A stretch of DNA of 64,000 nucleotides, from contig VRVR01000002.1 in NCBI GenBank assembly GCA_009859145.1, positions 124,001 through 188,000 of the forward strand, read 5' to 3'. A model generated the notes under the pieces. That model saw only the letters and a program-made list of their open reading frames with translations, had not been told where the DNA came from and ran no database searches. Both the position numbers and the translations under genes were made by a program. Each line of letters opens with the position of its first letter. Position 1 is the first letter of the stretch. Of this stretch, positions 20,278 through 30,693 are shown piece after piece. The DNA is from Andalucia godoyi. Lineage: Eukaryota; Discoba; Jakobea; Jakobida; Andaluciidae.

Positions 20278-21507
20278 ATGTTCACATTACTGCACAATCT
20301 TTACAAGTATTGCAAGAAGAGGAGAGAACGGGAAGTGTCGATTGTCATTATCGGTTTGGACAATGCTGGAAAGTCTACATTGTTGTCCGTTTTAAAAGGA
20401 GGTATGTTTGATTACTGTGTTCATCATGTTTATGCATATCAGTCTGTTTTATTATTGGTTTGAAGTTCTAATATCGTTTTTCTTTTTCGCGATTGCCGTT
20501 TCTTCTTCTTTTCTGTGTGTGCAGCTGTTGATCACTCTGTAACTCCAACATGGGGCTTCACATCAGAAACTATTGCGGAGGGCCGGCACAAAGTAACGTA
20601 TTTTGATCTTGGAGGAGGAAAGAAGATTCGAGGGATCTGGCCGCGTTACTTTTCAGAGGTATATGGCGTAATTTACATTGTCGATTCTGCGGACACGGAC
20701 CGGCTAGCGGAATCCAAGGATGCACTGTTTTCGAGCATTGACGATTCTCGGTTGGCGGGGAAACCGATCCTGATTGTTGCAAACAAGCAAGACCTTCCCA
20801 ATGCCCAGTCTGCCGATGCAGTTGCTCTGTCTTTGGGCCTTGACACTGTGCGCAAGTCGTCATATAGAATTGTGGGAGGGGTTGCCAGAACTCTCCCAGG
20901 TTCGCCAATAGATCCGAATTTGGCCAAGGGAATGCGCTGGATGATGGATATGATCCAGAACAACTTTGAAGAATTGTCTGTCCGTGTGCAAAAGCAGACG
21001 GAGGAGCAAAGAGCATTAGAAAAAAAGGAGGCGGATGAACGCAGGGCTCGAGTTGAAAAGATGCGGGAAGAGCGGAGGCGTCAGCAGGAGTTGGAAGAAC
21101 GAGAGGAACTGGAAAGGGCAGCAAAGGATGGCAAGCAAGCAGACGTTGAGCTTGGAAGCGTCGCGCATGCATCTGATCCTAAGCCCGAACCCGAGCCCAA
21201 GCCCATTCCAGCCATGCAGGCAAATGGTGATGCTGCACCGGCTTGCAAGATGACCGAGAATCCCTCAGTCGAAAACGAGCATCTGGACGTTCGCATCGAA
21301 ACCGCACCGCCGGCTCCTGCTCTCGAATCTACCAGACGAAACTCGGTCCGGTCTGTGGCGTCTTCTTCGGACGTAATCCATGATGTATCTGAGGACTGTA
21401 GGGGTTTAAATGCACAAGGGCTGCACACTGTTTCCGTCTCGATGCCTGGGGCCCCGTCGAGTCCTGCAACGAAAAGATCCTCATTGGATGTTGAAGACTC
21501 CGTGTAG
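20278..21507 (+). CDS. ARL13B: ARL13B ciliary small GTPase
   Basis: Two exons, 20278-20401 and 20525-21507, encode 368 residues; the 123-nt intron has a GTATGT donor and TGTGCAG acceptor. The GTPase domain has GLDNAGKS (P-loop), FDLGGGKKIRGIW (G3, characteristic of ARL13) and ANKQD (G4). It is followed by EEQRALEKKEADERRARV, the signature start of the ARL13B coiled coil. ARL13B is the ciliary-membrane GTPase that acts as exchange factor for ARL3. A single Cys at residue 12 could be palmitoylated; animal ARL13B has a pair. The C-terminal ~130 residues are Pro/Ser/Glu-rich, and no clear RVxP ciliary-targeting motif is seen. Confidence 0.92.
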
Positions 21508-21906
21508 AATTGTGCTGAGCTGCTTGGCCTCATTGACCTCATGCTGGGAGAGCTCACAGAAAACAAAAACAACAAAGAAAAGAAAAAGACGTGGAGTGCG
21601 GAGTTTGTTGTACAGAAGAAACGGTTTTCTTGAGCATGCAGATAATGCCTTCCTTCTTGTTTTTAATGTAATTTAATTTATGTACCGTTCTCTCCATCAG
21701 TTGGGTTGTGATCTTTTGCGGACCACAAAAAAAGGACAAATATTGGACACATAGTGGACAGGATGCGGGCTTCGATTCCCAGCAACAGAAGCAGTTGACA
21801 CATATGCAAGAAGACACGCACATTTGAAAATCGTTGTCTCTTAAAAACAAGATCTTGCATGGACAATCGGAATCAATAAAAAATAACAATCATGGGTGTA
21901 ACAGAA
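21508..21906. other. Convergent 3' flanks, nothing else recognised
   Basis: This spacer lies between the ARL13B stop and the stop of the minus-strand gene. It is A/T-rich with no supported coding region. Confidence 0.5.
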
Positions 21907-22725
21907 TCACCAATGATAGTCACTCTGCTGGTCTTGTTTCATCATTGCCTGTGCGTGTCGAGTGTCCGTGGACATCTTCTGTGGGCGGTACAACGTGCTA
22001 TGAACAGCGCTGTCAATGTGTGCGCCATCTGCCTTGCGCTTCTCATAGTTCCAACCTATCTTTTGATTCTCCGTCAGCGGTACCTGGAACTTCTCAAATG
22101 GAGACAACATTGGGGCACCCTTTTTCTTCTTGAGCGCCTCGATTTCCTTCGCAGCGATATGCTCCGACTGTTTAATCAGCGACCGGTCGCCAACGAATGG
22201 CGCGCCGACACTCCCGTCCTCGTGAACCGTCCGGTTTCCGTGTATGTGGAAAGACACTTCGTTCTTCTGGTACGGATCAAAAAAATTGGCTGCAGGGTCC
22301 CTGACACGATACTTGTATCCAGAAGTTGATTGCATACTAGAAGATGTTGACGACGACTTGCTGTCAACAGACTCCACTTTGCCTGTAGCAGCTGGTGTTG
22401 ACGACCGAATTGGCGGTGGAGATTGATTTTGCGAAAACGAGAATTTCGATGCCGCAGGGATCGGGGCTGGGGTGGACATCCCGAGTACCGGGGTCGGGCG
22501 GACGGAGGAAGCAGGAACACGGCCGTACAATGCTTCGACATTCATGCGAGCGACGTTCGGGCTGACCTTCTCCGTGGAAGATGACGCGCGACTTTCAAAA
22601 GGCGTGAGAATCCGTCGTCCAAAATGGAGCGAAGAGTCGTTGAATTGCTTGACGTACTGCGGCTGTGCAAGGTCATAAATGTCGCTTTTGAACTTTCGAA
22701 GCTCCTCTGCTGTTTTCGAGGACAT
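21907..22725 (-). CDS. Unknown soluble protein, possible ciliary microtubule-associated
   Basis: A 272-residue intronless protein not recognised with certainty. The first ~45 residues (MSSKTAEELRKFKSDIYD, FGRRILTPFES) look folded. Residues 45-130 are Ser/Pro/Ala-rich and disordered, and the C-terminal third contains basic segments and PLTENQKIGWNYEK. A P-x-T-x-x-Q-x-x-GW ending is reminiscent of FAM183/CFAP144-like doublet microtubule proteins, and the neighbours (ARL13B, CFAP47) are ciliary. That link is only suggestive because the motif here is internal, not terminal. No membrane segments or signal peptide are visible. The ATG at 22725 is the first in frame. Confidence 0.6.
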   Translation of the reverse strand: MSSKTAEELRKFKSDIYDLAQPQYVKQFNDSSLHFGRRILTPFESRASSSTEKVSPNVARMNVEALYGRVPASSVRPTPVLGMSTPAPIPAASKFSFSQNQSPPPIRSSTPAATGKVESVDSKSSSTSSSMQSTSGYKYRVRDPAANFFDPYQKNEVSFHIHGNRTVHEDGSVGAPFVGDRSLIKQSEHIAAKEIEALKKKKGAPMLSPFEKFQVPLTENQKIGWNYEKRKADGAHIDSAVHSTLYRPQKMSTDTRHAQAMMKQDQQSDYHW

Positions 22726-22820
22726 GTTCTTTTGAATAGACTAGACAGGCTGTCTTTTATTCGCGTGACAAGGATGCAAAGAAATAGAGAACCATCGACG
22801 ACGAGGTAGAGGGAAAAAGC

Positions 22821-23245
22821 TAACGGCTGACAGCTTTGTGTATCAACGTTCAACATCAAGCAAAACACGATTCTCTTACCGTAGTCAAGTCTAGAATTTC
22901 TTCCTTCTTTCGCTTTTTCTTTTTTTCTTTTTAATTTTGTTCTGTTTTTCAATATTTTTAATCGAACCCTCAATCACCTTTCATCAAAGACAAAGACAAA
23001 ACACGTCTGATGGCTCCAAAGAGGGGTCTTCCCAACAAACTCAAACCGGCCATGCCCAAAGACGCTGAGAACCAAGAAACCCGCTGATCCCCTCTCGTCG
23101 GATGCTGAGAGCAAGAAGAGAGAAACGATGACCCTTTTGATGCAGAGCAATCTGCATTGAACAGGTGGTGCTTGCCCCAAATTGGATCTGTCTTCGGTGA
23201 TAGCTTAGCCGATGGACAATAATAATTCGTATTTTGGCGAGCGGA
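22821..23245 (+). repeat. Dispersed repeat family, copy B (3'-truncated)
   Basis: It aligns with copy A from the TCAACGTTCAACATC box through the ATGGCTCCAAAGAGG box and the CTTCGGTGATAGCTTAGCC box, then similarity stops at about 23245, before the tail shared by copies A and C. The short frame at 23010-23087 is intact and encodes a 25-residue peptide almost identical to that of copy A. A long T-rich tract (about 22908-22960) lies between the first two boxes. Confidence 0.75.
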
Positions 23246-23387
23246 GCAACCAAAGCGCTGCGGGGGTGTTCTTTTGCAAGTTGGTTGGAACAAGCATCCT
23301 GGTGATGCAGACCAACAGGCATTCGTTCAAATACCGCCGCTCAACTCGTTCGCTGTCCGATTACCACCTCAGTTTTTCCCCTGTGGG

Positions 23388-23422
<35 letters not shown>

Positions 23423-23964
23423 AGTGCGTGACATCGCCTGCATCGTACACTAATCATCTGTCCCATCGCCGCAGGGGGCCGTCACGTATCTCGGGATCCC
23501 CATGGGGAAAAGGATAGAACAATGCGGCACGTACAAAATTAAAAACACGGAAGATTTTTTTAATATTTTTTGTTGTTGTTGTTTTGGCAAAACATGATCA
23601 TCCGAAAATGGACACGGATGCAATGACGATGCTCCTTTAGTCCCATTGGCAAACAGGGTACCATTGTTCATTCTTGTCGTGCGAGGACTGGGCCGAGGAA
23701 ACAAGCAGACGACAGTCGGCAATGAGCAAGGTGATACGAGGTTTTACTGTACTACGGGCATACGCATGCATATGCCATCCACGCGCAATGCAGGACGCAA
23801 AAGACGGCAAAAAACCTGCATCCAACAACACAACTCGGCACAGCAAACACATCACCAATCCGCAACAAAAAATCAAAATCAAAACCAAAACCAAAATCAA
23901 CACCAAAATCAAAATCAAAGAGGTGAAACGAAAGCTGATAAATAACATTCTGCTCCCGCGAAGT
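23246..23964. other. Intergenic with (TG)n microsatellite
   Basis: A pure TG run occupies 23389-23421. A run of AAAATC/AAAACC-type hexamers lies at about 23872-23920. Open frames across the latter give only Asn/Gln/Lys repeats and were not accepted as genes. Confidence 0.6.
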
Positions 23965-24723
23965 CTAGAACTTCTTTCCAGTAATCCGCTGTGACTTTTC
24001 CTTTCTGACAAACGCTGCAAGAAAGATGAACGAGTTCACCGAGAGCGTGAACCCCGATACGAGAGTAGTGGTTGCAAAGTACAAGTAGATGGACGCGGCA
24101 AGGTATGCAAGAGCCTTCACCAGGTGATTCTGGAAGACGTTGACTGCTGCCAGCAGAAACCGCGGCCATGGCAGCTTGCCCAACACCTCCTCATCTTCAG
24201 AAAGTTTTTTGCATCGCAGCGAAGCCCACTCGAGAAATAGGACGATCAGCGAAATGACCAGTGCATACACTCCCGGGCCGACTGCCGCATGGTACTGAGT
24301 GAGCGCAATGAAGCCCTGAAGAAGCATTGCCCACGCTACACCATACGCCATGTAGTGCGCCCACGGAGCCACCGTCAGTCCGTCCAGCAAAGATTTGTGT
24401 CCCGCATTCTTTCGGTCCGGGGCACCAGCCTCTGCGGCTCCCGCGCCTTGTCCAGGAAACATTCCCGATGTCGAGAGGACGGGAGCCTGCGGTTTCTTGA
24501 CGAACATTGCAGTGGATGACGAGCCCTGCGCGGACAACGGCTGCAGAGGTACCGTCGTAAGAAGCGGCCGCGAAGCAGTAGATGAAGGCGTAGGGGACGG
24601 ACTAAGCCCTGGGGTTGCCGGCATGTACGGAGGGGGAGGAGCTGCAGGCGCAGTCCGATTCAATGGAGGAGCCCCAGAAGACCCTGGAACAAGAACAGGT
24701 GGTGGGGGACGGGGCGCAGACAT
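23965..24723 (-). CDS. CYBA: p22phox (cytochrome b-558 light chain)-like membrane protein
   Basis: A 252-residue protein starting at the ATG at 24723 (MSAPRPPPP). Residues 1-105 are proline-rich with PRPPPP and APPPPY motifs. Residues ~122-240 form the p22phox-like part: a first helix (MAYGVAWAMLLQGFIALT), GVYALVISLIVLFLEWAS, which aligns with the p22phox GAYSI...LLEYP helix, a polar loop, and a long hydrophobic block (LVKALAYLAASIYLYF, then FTLSVNSFIFLAAFVRKE) aligning with its last helices and YLLAAVRGE end. p22phox stabilises NADPH oxidases. Animal p22phox carries its SH3-binding proline-rich tail at the C-terminus; here it is N-terminal. The family call rests on pattern similarity. Confidence 0.6.
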   Translation of the reverse strand: MSAPRPPPPVLVPGSSGAPPLNRTAPAAPPPPYMPATPGLSPSPTPSSTASRPLLTTVPLQPLSAQGSSSTAMFVKKPQAPVLSTSGMFPGQGAGAAEAGAPDRKNAGHKSLLDGLTVAPWAHYMAYGVAWAMLLQGFIALTQYHAAVGPGVYALVISLIVLFLEWASLRCKKLSEDEEVLGKLPWPRFLLAAVNVFQNHLVKALAYLAASIYLYFATTTLVSGFTLSVNSFIFLAAFVRKEKSQRITGKKF

Positions 24724-25207
24724 GCTTTGCTCTCCTTTTCTTGAAATATGAAGATATATATATGTGTGTGTGTATGCAGAACAAATCCGGTGAACTGTTC
24801 GAGCTGGGAATCGGCAATGACAATGCTTTGTCAGCAAATGATGCTCGGATGACCTAATGCTCGGTTGCCCTGGGTGGCTGGGTGATTGGGGTCCTGGACG
24901 TGTCAGAAACGGAATGCCGCTTTATTTCCAAAGGTCTCCCAAGTTTCAACTTCCGAAGTTTCCCTGCGCTTTGGAAAGCCTTCAGAACGTCATACCCTCA
25001 AATGGAGCAGAAAATAGAACTTGGTTTGCATCACTTGAGTCATAATAACTACGACGGATTGCGGACTGCACAATCACCGCTTCTCTCCCCGCCAAGTCTG
25101 CTGCGTAATTGAATGTTTGTTCTGTTTCGTTTCTTTTCTTAATGCATGCAGACGCTTATAAACTGTACTACCGGTGCATTTATTTTTACAATGCATGCAA
25201 TCACTGA
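24724..25207. other. Divergent intergenic region
   Basis: A short TATATATGTGTGTG stretch lies at about 24754-24774. No gene was supported before the open frame of the NRPS-like remnant begins at 25208. Confidence 0.5.
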
Positions 25208-28200
25208 ACAGTACGCACGAGCTGTATCGCCATCATCGGGGATTGCACGATCTGTGAAGGTCCAGCTTCGGACATCCATGAGGCAGTCGATCGGTGCAGC
25301 TTTGAGGAGTCTGTTGAAAAAGCGGCAGACGTCCTGGCCAGCTGCCCGGCAGTGGTGACTGCAGAAGCTGTTCTGACCTACTCAGAGCTTCGTTCTCGAG
25401 CACGCGCAATTGCAGCTGCGCTTTTAGGCCGGGGGCTGAAAAAGGAGGAGTGCGTTGGCGTTCTCGTCCAGCGCTCCGTAGCTCTGTCGTCGGCTTTTCT
25501 GGGCGTTCTTATGGCCGGCGGAGTGTACGTTCCTCTCCTGCCAAGTCTTCCAGCAAGTCGTCTCTCATACATTGCAATGCACTGCAACATGCGTTTCATT
25601 GTCGCTCTAGACGGATTGATTCCCCTCGAAGATGTGATGTCGCAAGTCAAGAGCAACTGGGCGAAAACCGCGCATGCGGAGGTCACTGGAACCGTCGAAG
25701 AAGCACGGATTCTGTTGCGGCCGGAAGACCTTACGTCTGACCATACCGCGGACTCGGTGCGAGGCCCATCTGGAACAACGTCGGATGTCGCGTGCATCAT
25801 GTTCACCTCTGGATCTACGGGTGTGCCCAAAGGCGCAGTGCTGGAACATAAGGGGTTGATTCATTGCGCTCTAGGACACATATAGTTGCACAACGTGACG
25901 CTTGCAGACAGGATGAGCATGGGAGCCCCGCCGTGCTTCTTGACCAGTCTTCGTGAGCTTGTCCTGCCGCTTCTGTCTGGAGCATCCTCCTTCCCTCTCA
26001 GCAGAACAACAATCGACAATCCGACAGAAGTCGTCCGTATGATGGACAGGCACAAGGTCACAATAGCGTGCTTTACACCGTCGTATGTCAGTCTGTTTGC
26101 TGGTGCGTGTCCCCCCAGCCTCCGCTGTCTCCTCATCCAAGGAGAACGGCCACACACCAAGGTCGCGAAACGCTACGCCGGTCTTCTCAATCTCTACAAC
26201 TCATACAGAGCTACGGAGAACACCGACTCCATGTGCATTGCAAAAGTCCAAGACATCACGGAACATGCGGTTACGATTCCGGCAGGCCGACCGTTTCCTC
26301 ACGTTGGCGTGCATATTCTGAAAGAAGATGGAAGCGATGCCGGTCCCGGGGAAACAGGGATCATCCACGTTACTTGAAGAGGACTGGCCCGCGGCTATCT
26401 GAATGATCCAGAGAGGACGGCAGAATCGTTCGTAACAACAGCACACGGCAGAGCTTTTCGGACAAACGAATTCGGTCGCTGGAATGAAGATGGAGAACTG
26501 GAAGTGCTTGGACGGGCAGACGACGTCTTCAAGGTGTCTGGGCAGGCAGTCTCTCCTGCAGAGATTGAGATGAGCGCACTGCTTTTCCCCGATGTGAAGC
26601 GTGCACGTGCCATACACTTCGCAAATCGGGGTATCCTGCTGGTTGTCGAAAGCGAGTCCAAGGCGGTCAATAGCATGAGCCTGGCCGACTGGCGCGAGTT
26701 TTTCAACAACAAACTGCCAAAACATGCATCCCCATCTCGCGTTTTGGTTATGCCGATGCTTCCTCGTACAGCAAATGGGAAAGTGGACAAGCTGCAACTC
26801 GAAGAGCATCTTCGTGCGGAACAGAGAAGGTCCCAGAGCTTTATTCTCCAGAATTACAAGGATACAGTAGAGATCCACACACTCATTGTTCTGCAAGAAG
26901 TCCTGGACTTTGAAATCCTGGCAGACGCAGGAAGTTTCTTCTCACTGGGAGGAACCAGCCTTCATGCAATCGCGGTGTGCCAACACCTTTACGATTTGGG
27001 GTATTCAATCGAACCTCGTGTTGTGCTTTCTCTGCCGTCCGTGGCAGCACTTGTTACTCAACTTCGCAAGCGAAGACACAGGGAATCGTCCATTTATGCT
27101 GCAAAGGGTTGGAAAACAGTGTTGCAGAATCGGGTATTGCGACGATCGGACAGCAGGACTGTTACGTTGCGTCACTACTCGATCCGTCCACCGTGTCTGG
27201 TGCACGTGTCGTTCGCATTTTGGAAGTTGACGGCACTCGTCGCCCCCTGTCTGATTTTCAGTAAGCGTGATCTAGACTGTTATTTCGACATGACGCTCTC
27301 AGAACATTCTTCCGAGAGAATAACCAGCAGAAGACACTGGAATGGGTGACAATGGTCAGTCAAAATCGACAGAGATGCTCTGCTGCGCCTGCCTGTGAAT
27401 GTCGACCAGAGAGAATCTGGTATGCGCGGAGGAAAGACTCTCCCGGAGTCGAGTTTGGAGGTTACCGTGTCGGAGGCATGGAAAAGTGTATGCGGCACGG
27501 AGAAAGTTTTTCTGGAAGACAACTTTTTCGCGCACGGTGGAAACAGTTTGCTGGCAGTATTGCTGACTCGAAAGCTGACAGAGTGTCTCGGCGTCTCAGT
27601 TCCTGTGCGAACAGTGTTCGGGGCTCCGGTGCTTGCGGATTTCGTACAACAAATTGCATCCCTTCTCAAAAAGTCGAAATCCGACGGGTCACGCAGCGAC
27701 GTAAGCGCAGCTGCATCCGATTTCTTAACTGAAGGAGAAATGGAATACTGGAATTTGGAACAAGAAGGACGAGATGCATGCAGTCACAACATTCCGGTAT
27801 TCGTGTACGTGGACCTGCCCGACGGTATGCCGTTTCCCGGCGTGGACGCGTGGAACCGGGCGCTTGAAGAAGTCGCGAAGAGACACGAGACTCTTAGAAC
27901 ATCATATTACCAGGATGCAGACGGGAACTTACGTCGGAGCGTATCCCATGAAATTCATCCGTGCTGCACTGTCACAGATATCCCGGACACCGATTCTGCA
28001 AGTGCTCGGTTCCAGGAACTTCATAATCAAGACATTCCGCTCGGCAGAGCGCCGTTATGGCATGCCGGATGCATGCACATATCCGACAGTGACAAGTTTG
28101 TTTTCTGGATGAGCATGCACCACATCATTGGTGATGGCAAGTCTGCCGGAATGTTTCTTCGAGATCTGATGCAGGCTCTGAGCGGATGCAGTCCGGCGAT

Positions 28201-29122
28201 CCCGAGAGGAACAACGACTTACCAGACAACGGCAGACAGAGATATGAGCTATCTCAAGAGCGAAAGAGCGGGTGCGGACAAAGAATTCTGGACGACAGCG
28301 CTTGCTGAAGTCGTTCCTGCAGCTTTCGGTGAGTGGCCCGTTGACACTTCACGCGATCTTGCGCAGAATCCTCTCAGTTCTGGCTGCCATCGGCTTTATG
28401 CCATTTTCGACATGAAGGCCACGGAAGCAATGCAGTCCCCGGCTCGGCAACTGAGCGTCAGCCTGCACACTCTCTGGGCTAGCATTCTTGCTCTCGAAGT
28501 CTTTTGTCGAAGCGGCAAAACGCAGCTCCTGATGGGTACTCCTGTGGACATTCGCGAGGACGGCGAAGCTGAAAACATGGGATACTGTGTGAATGAACTG
28601 CCGCTGGTCTTTAATGTCCACAGCCGGGTGACGTTCGGTGATCTTGTTGACAGCACACAGCGGAAGCTTGAAAATGCGTTGATGCATTCTAAGTACCCTT
28701 TCCGACTCATTGCTGAGGAGAAAAAGCTGGAGATGCAGGGTGACTGCCAAGCCCAAGGCAGAATGAGGCATGACCTCTTCGACATTTCGGTGACTGAAAT
28801 CCCGTCCGCGCAGAATGTGGAATCCAAAGGAATACACTTTCGTCGAAGGACACTCGAAGAGATCCAGGGTTCTGCAAACTGGTGCAAAACCTCCACATGG
28901 ATGTGCGCATACGAGAGAACCTCGTGGCCCCACGCGGAAGACATCGTTCTCATGCACGAAATCGGGAAGTTGGGCGAAATGCATGTTCAGTGGCACATGA
29001 ACGACCCCTTGTACTCGAGGACGACCGCGGAATCCTGGTTCCAGTCCATCTTACCCAGTGTGCTGTGGCTGACAGAAAACACGGAAACTGTCCGCAGCAA
29101 GCTCATTTCAGAAATCTTGTAA
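25208..29122 (+). pseudogene. Broken NRPS-like gene (A-T-[partial A]-T-C)
   Basis: An adenylation domain runs from about 25250 to 26800 in one frame (LTYSELRSRA, the A3 core FTSGSTGVPKGAV, RGLARGYLNDPERTAE, RTANGKVDKLQ). It is interrupted by in-frame TAG (25883-25885) and TGA (26375-26377), both where family members have sense codons. A carrier domain follows (FFSLGGTSLHA). After a frame change near 27100 comes a fragment resembling the end of a second adenylation domain, and a further change near 27380 leads into a clean 1.7 kb frame. That frame has a second carrier domain (FFAHGGNSLLA) and a condensation domain (HHIIGDGKS, YCVNELPLVF). No ATG opens the 5' end. Probably non-functional, though the T-C part could still be translated. 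Confidence 0.8.
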
Positions 29123-29759
29123 ACAAGGAACGCACCTATGGCGGAGCGCAATGCAAACGTCGCGAAGCAAAGGGATAAGTTTACCGCATACGCAGTAGTG
29201 TTTGCCTTGCCGAGCTTTTGCAGGTACCATTGCGTCTGCCCGAAAGGTACTGCGATTTCCGAGGCGAATCCCCAGAGCAGGTTGAAGCCACAGAATCGGT
29301 AAACTGTACCCCAAAGAGACAACATAGTATGGAGCTTACGTGATGGATGACGAACGACGGGGTGAAATCCGATCGGAAAACGTACGTGGATGTCTCAAAC
29401 ACGGTGTATCCAAACACAATACCAGAAAACTCGGTCAAACTGCGGAGTGTGTCCAAAGAAGTAGTCGTCCCACACTGCAGACTCGGTCGCGAGCAGGTAC
29501 AGTACACAGCCGCTGACGAGGATGGATTCGAGGTACGGCGTGAATTTGCAGACGAATCGAACACGCTCCTTTTCATCCAGCTGCCTTGGTGCTTGGCAAA
29601 GACTTTGGAGAAGACCATGGAGACCAGTCCTGCCATCGCAAAGCTCAGCACTATCGTGCAGGCCGCATAGACGACAAAGCTGGTGAACCAATACCAGCAC
29701 TCGGTCAGGACTTGCCATGAAGACTTTCCAACAATGCACTCAGATGGTATCACATCCAT
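28987..29759 (-). pseudogene. TLC-domain (TRAM/LAG1/CLN8) membrane protein, frameshifted
   Basis: Homology to TLC proteins alternates between two reading frames. The N-terminus with TM1 (WYWFTSFVVYAACTIVLSF) is in the first frame, DEKERVRFVCKFTPYLESI through VWDDYFFGH in the second, FGYTVFETSTYVF...FVIHH back in the first, and FASEIAVPFGQTQWYLQKLG to the end in the second. The double His and the later E.A.PF...WYL.K.G block are typical of TLCD proteins, which act in lipid synthesis or sensing. None of the three changes coincides with a host-type intron (no GTATG), so I infer frameshift decay or sequence errors. The 3' end overlaps the NRPS-like remnant antisense. Confidence 0.55.
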
Positions 29760-29953
29760 TGTCGCTCCGTCGTGATTTGCTTATCAGCACTTCTCCAAGC
29801 ACGCCTTACACGGTTTGCAATACTCGATACTCTTCCCACTCTGCCTTTCCGCCCTTGTATCCTCGCGGCCTTATCACACACGCGCTTGGATTACAGCTGC
29901 GTTCGCCTCTGTGATGAACTACGCGATGGATTCTGAATTGTGGAGGTGTTTTA

Positions 29954-30693
29954 TTACTCCTTCTTTTCGCGCTTCATCTGGATATCGTAGTTGTACAATC
30001 TTGCCATGGAGACTTCCATTGTGGTGATGCAGTCTTTGAGGAATGCCAAGTCCTCGTCGACTTCCTTGAGAGCCTCCTCCATGCGATGGCTGTTCTTCTG
30101 CAGCATCTCGAGTGCCTCGTCATGCGAAAATTCCACAGCAGTATTCGCTCCCAGCCACACAACGACGGTGTCGGCCTTGTGCAGCTCGGCCTCCGTGTGA
30201 ATCTGCGCAGAAACATTGAACTGCGTGCGGACCGCTTCGTTCTTTCCATGTTTTTCCTTGAGAAAACGGATCATTTCGACGGTCTTTTCAACATCAGGAA
30301 GCTTCTTCTTGTACTGAGCCTTGGACTGCAGCTTCTGCGACTCCATCATCCGGTACTTTGAGAACAGATCTTCCACAGAACGGAACGCAGCTTCAAACGA
30401 GCCGGCCTTTCGCACAAACGCCTCAACATCCTCCTATACATCCACATCCATTTCCCAACAAAACCAATGTGTACATACATATACATGATAGAAAATCATT
30501 AGAAAATAAATATTAAAAAAACAAAAAAAAACCCACCAAATGCACCAAGTTGAACAAATGATTGTATATGAAGATCATGAAAGAGCAAACATACAATGAA
30601 CTCGGCGCGAGGAATCCCTCTTCCGTTCTTGTAGTCCGCAGGAAACCCTTCGAGATAAAGAGCAGAAATCGCACTGGATATTTCCGTCGACAT
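29954..30693 (-). CDS. PFDN3: Prefoldin subunit 3
   Basis: Two exons, 30595-30693 and 29954-30433, separated by a 161-nt intron (GTATGT donor, TATAG acceptor, CTAAT inside), encode 192 residues. Exon 1 ends GRGIPRAEFI and exon 2 continues EDVEAFV, reproducing the GIPxAxFxEDVxxF motif of subunit 3 (VBP1). VVVWLGANTAVEFSHDEA and the terminal MEVSMARLYNYD also match. Prefoldin delivers nascent actin and tubulin to the CCT chaperonin. The subunit is an alpha-type prefoldin with N- and C-terminal coiled-coil arms around a beta hairpin pair. Confidence 0.92.

Noticed and set aside
23637-24020. Minus-strand frame with long Ile/Leu/Val runs and plus-strand Asn/Gln runs
   Set aside because: They are translations of an AAAATC-type hexamer repeat and overlap the p22phox-like gene end.
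27261-27302. A 42-nt GTAAGC...CTCTCAG intron in the NRPS-like gene
   Set aside because: All supported introns here start GTATG or GTACG and are at least 82 nt. Removing this one does not repair the other lesions.
29294-29331. A ~36-nt GTAAGC...TACAG intron in the TLC gene
   Set aside because: It is divisible by three and so does not restore the frame seen on its far side, and the donor does not fit the local consensus.
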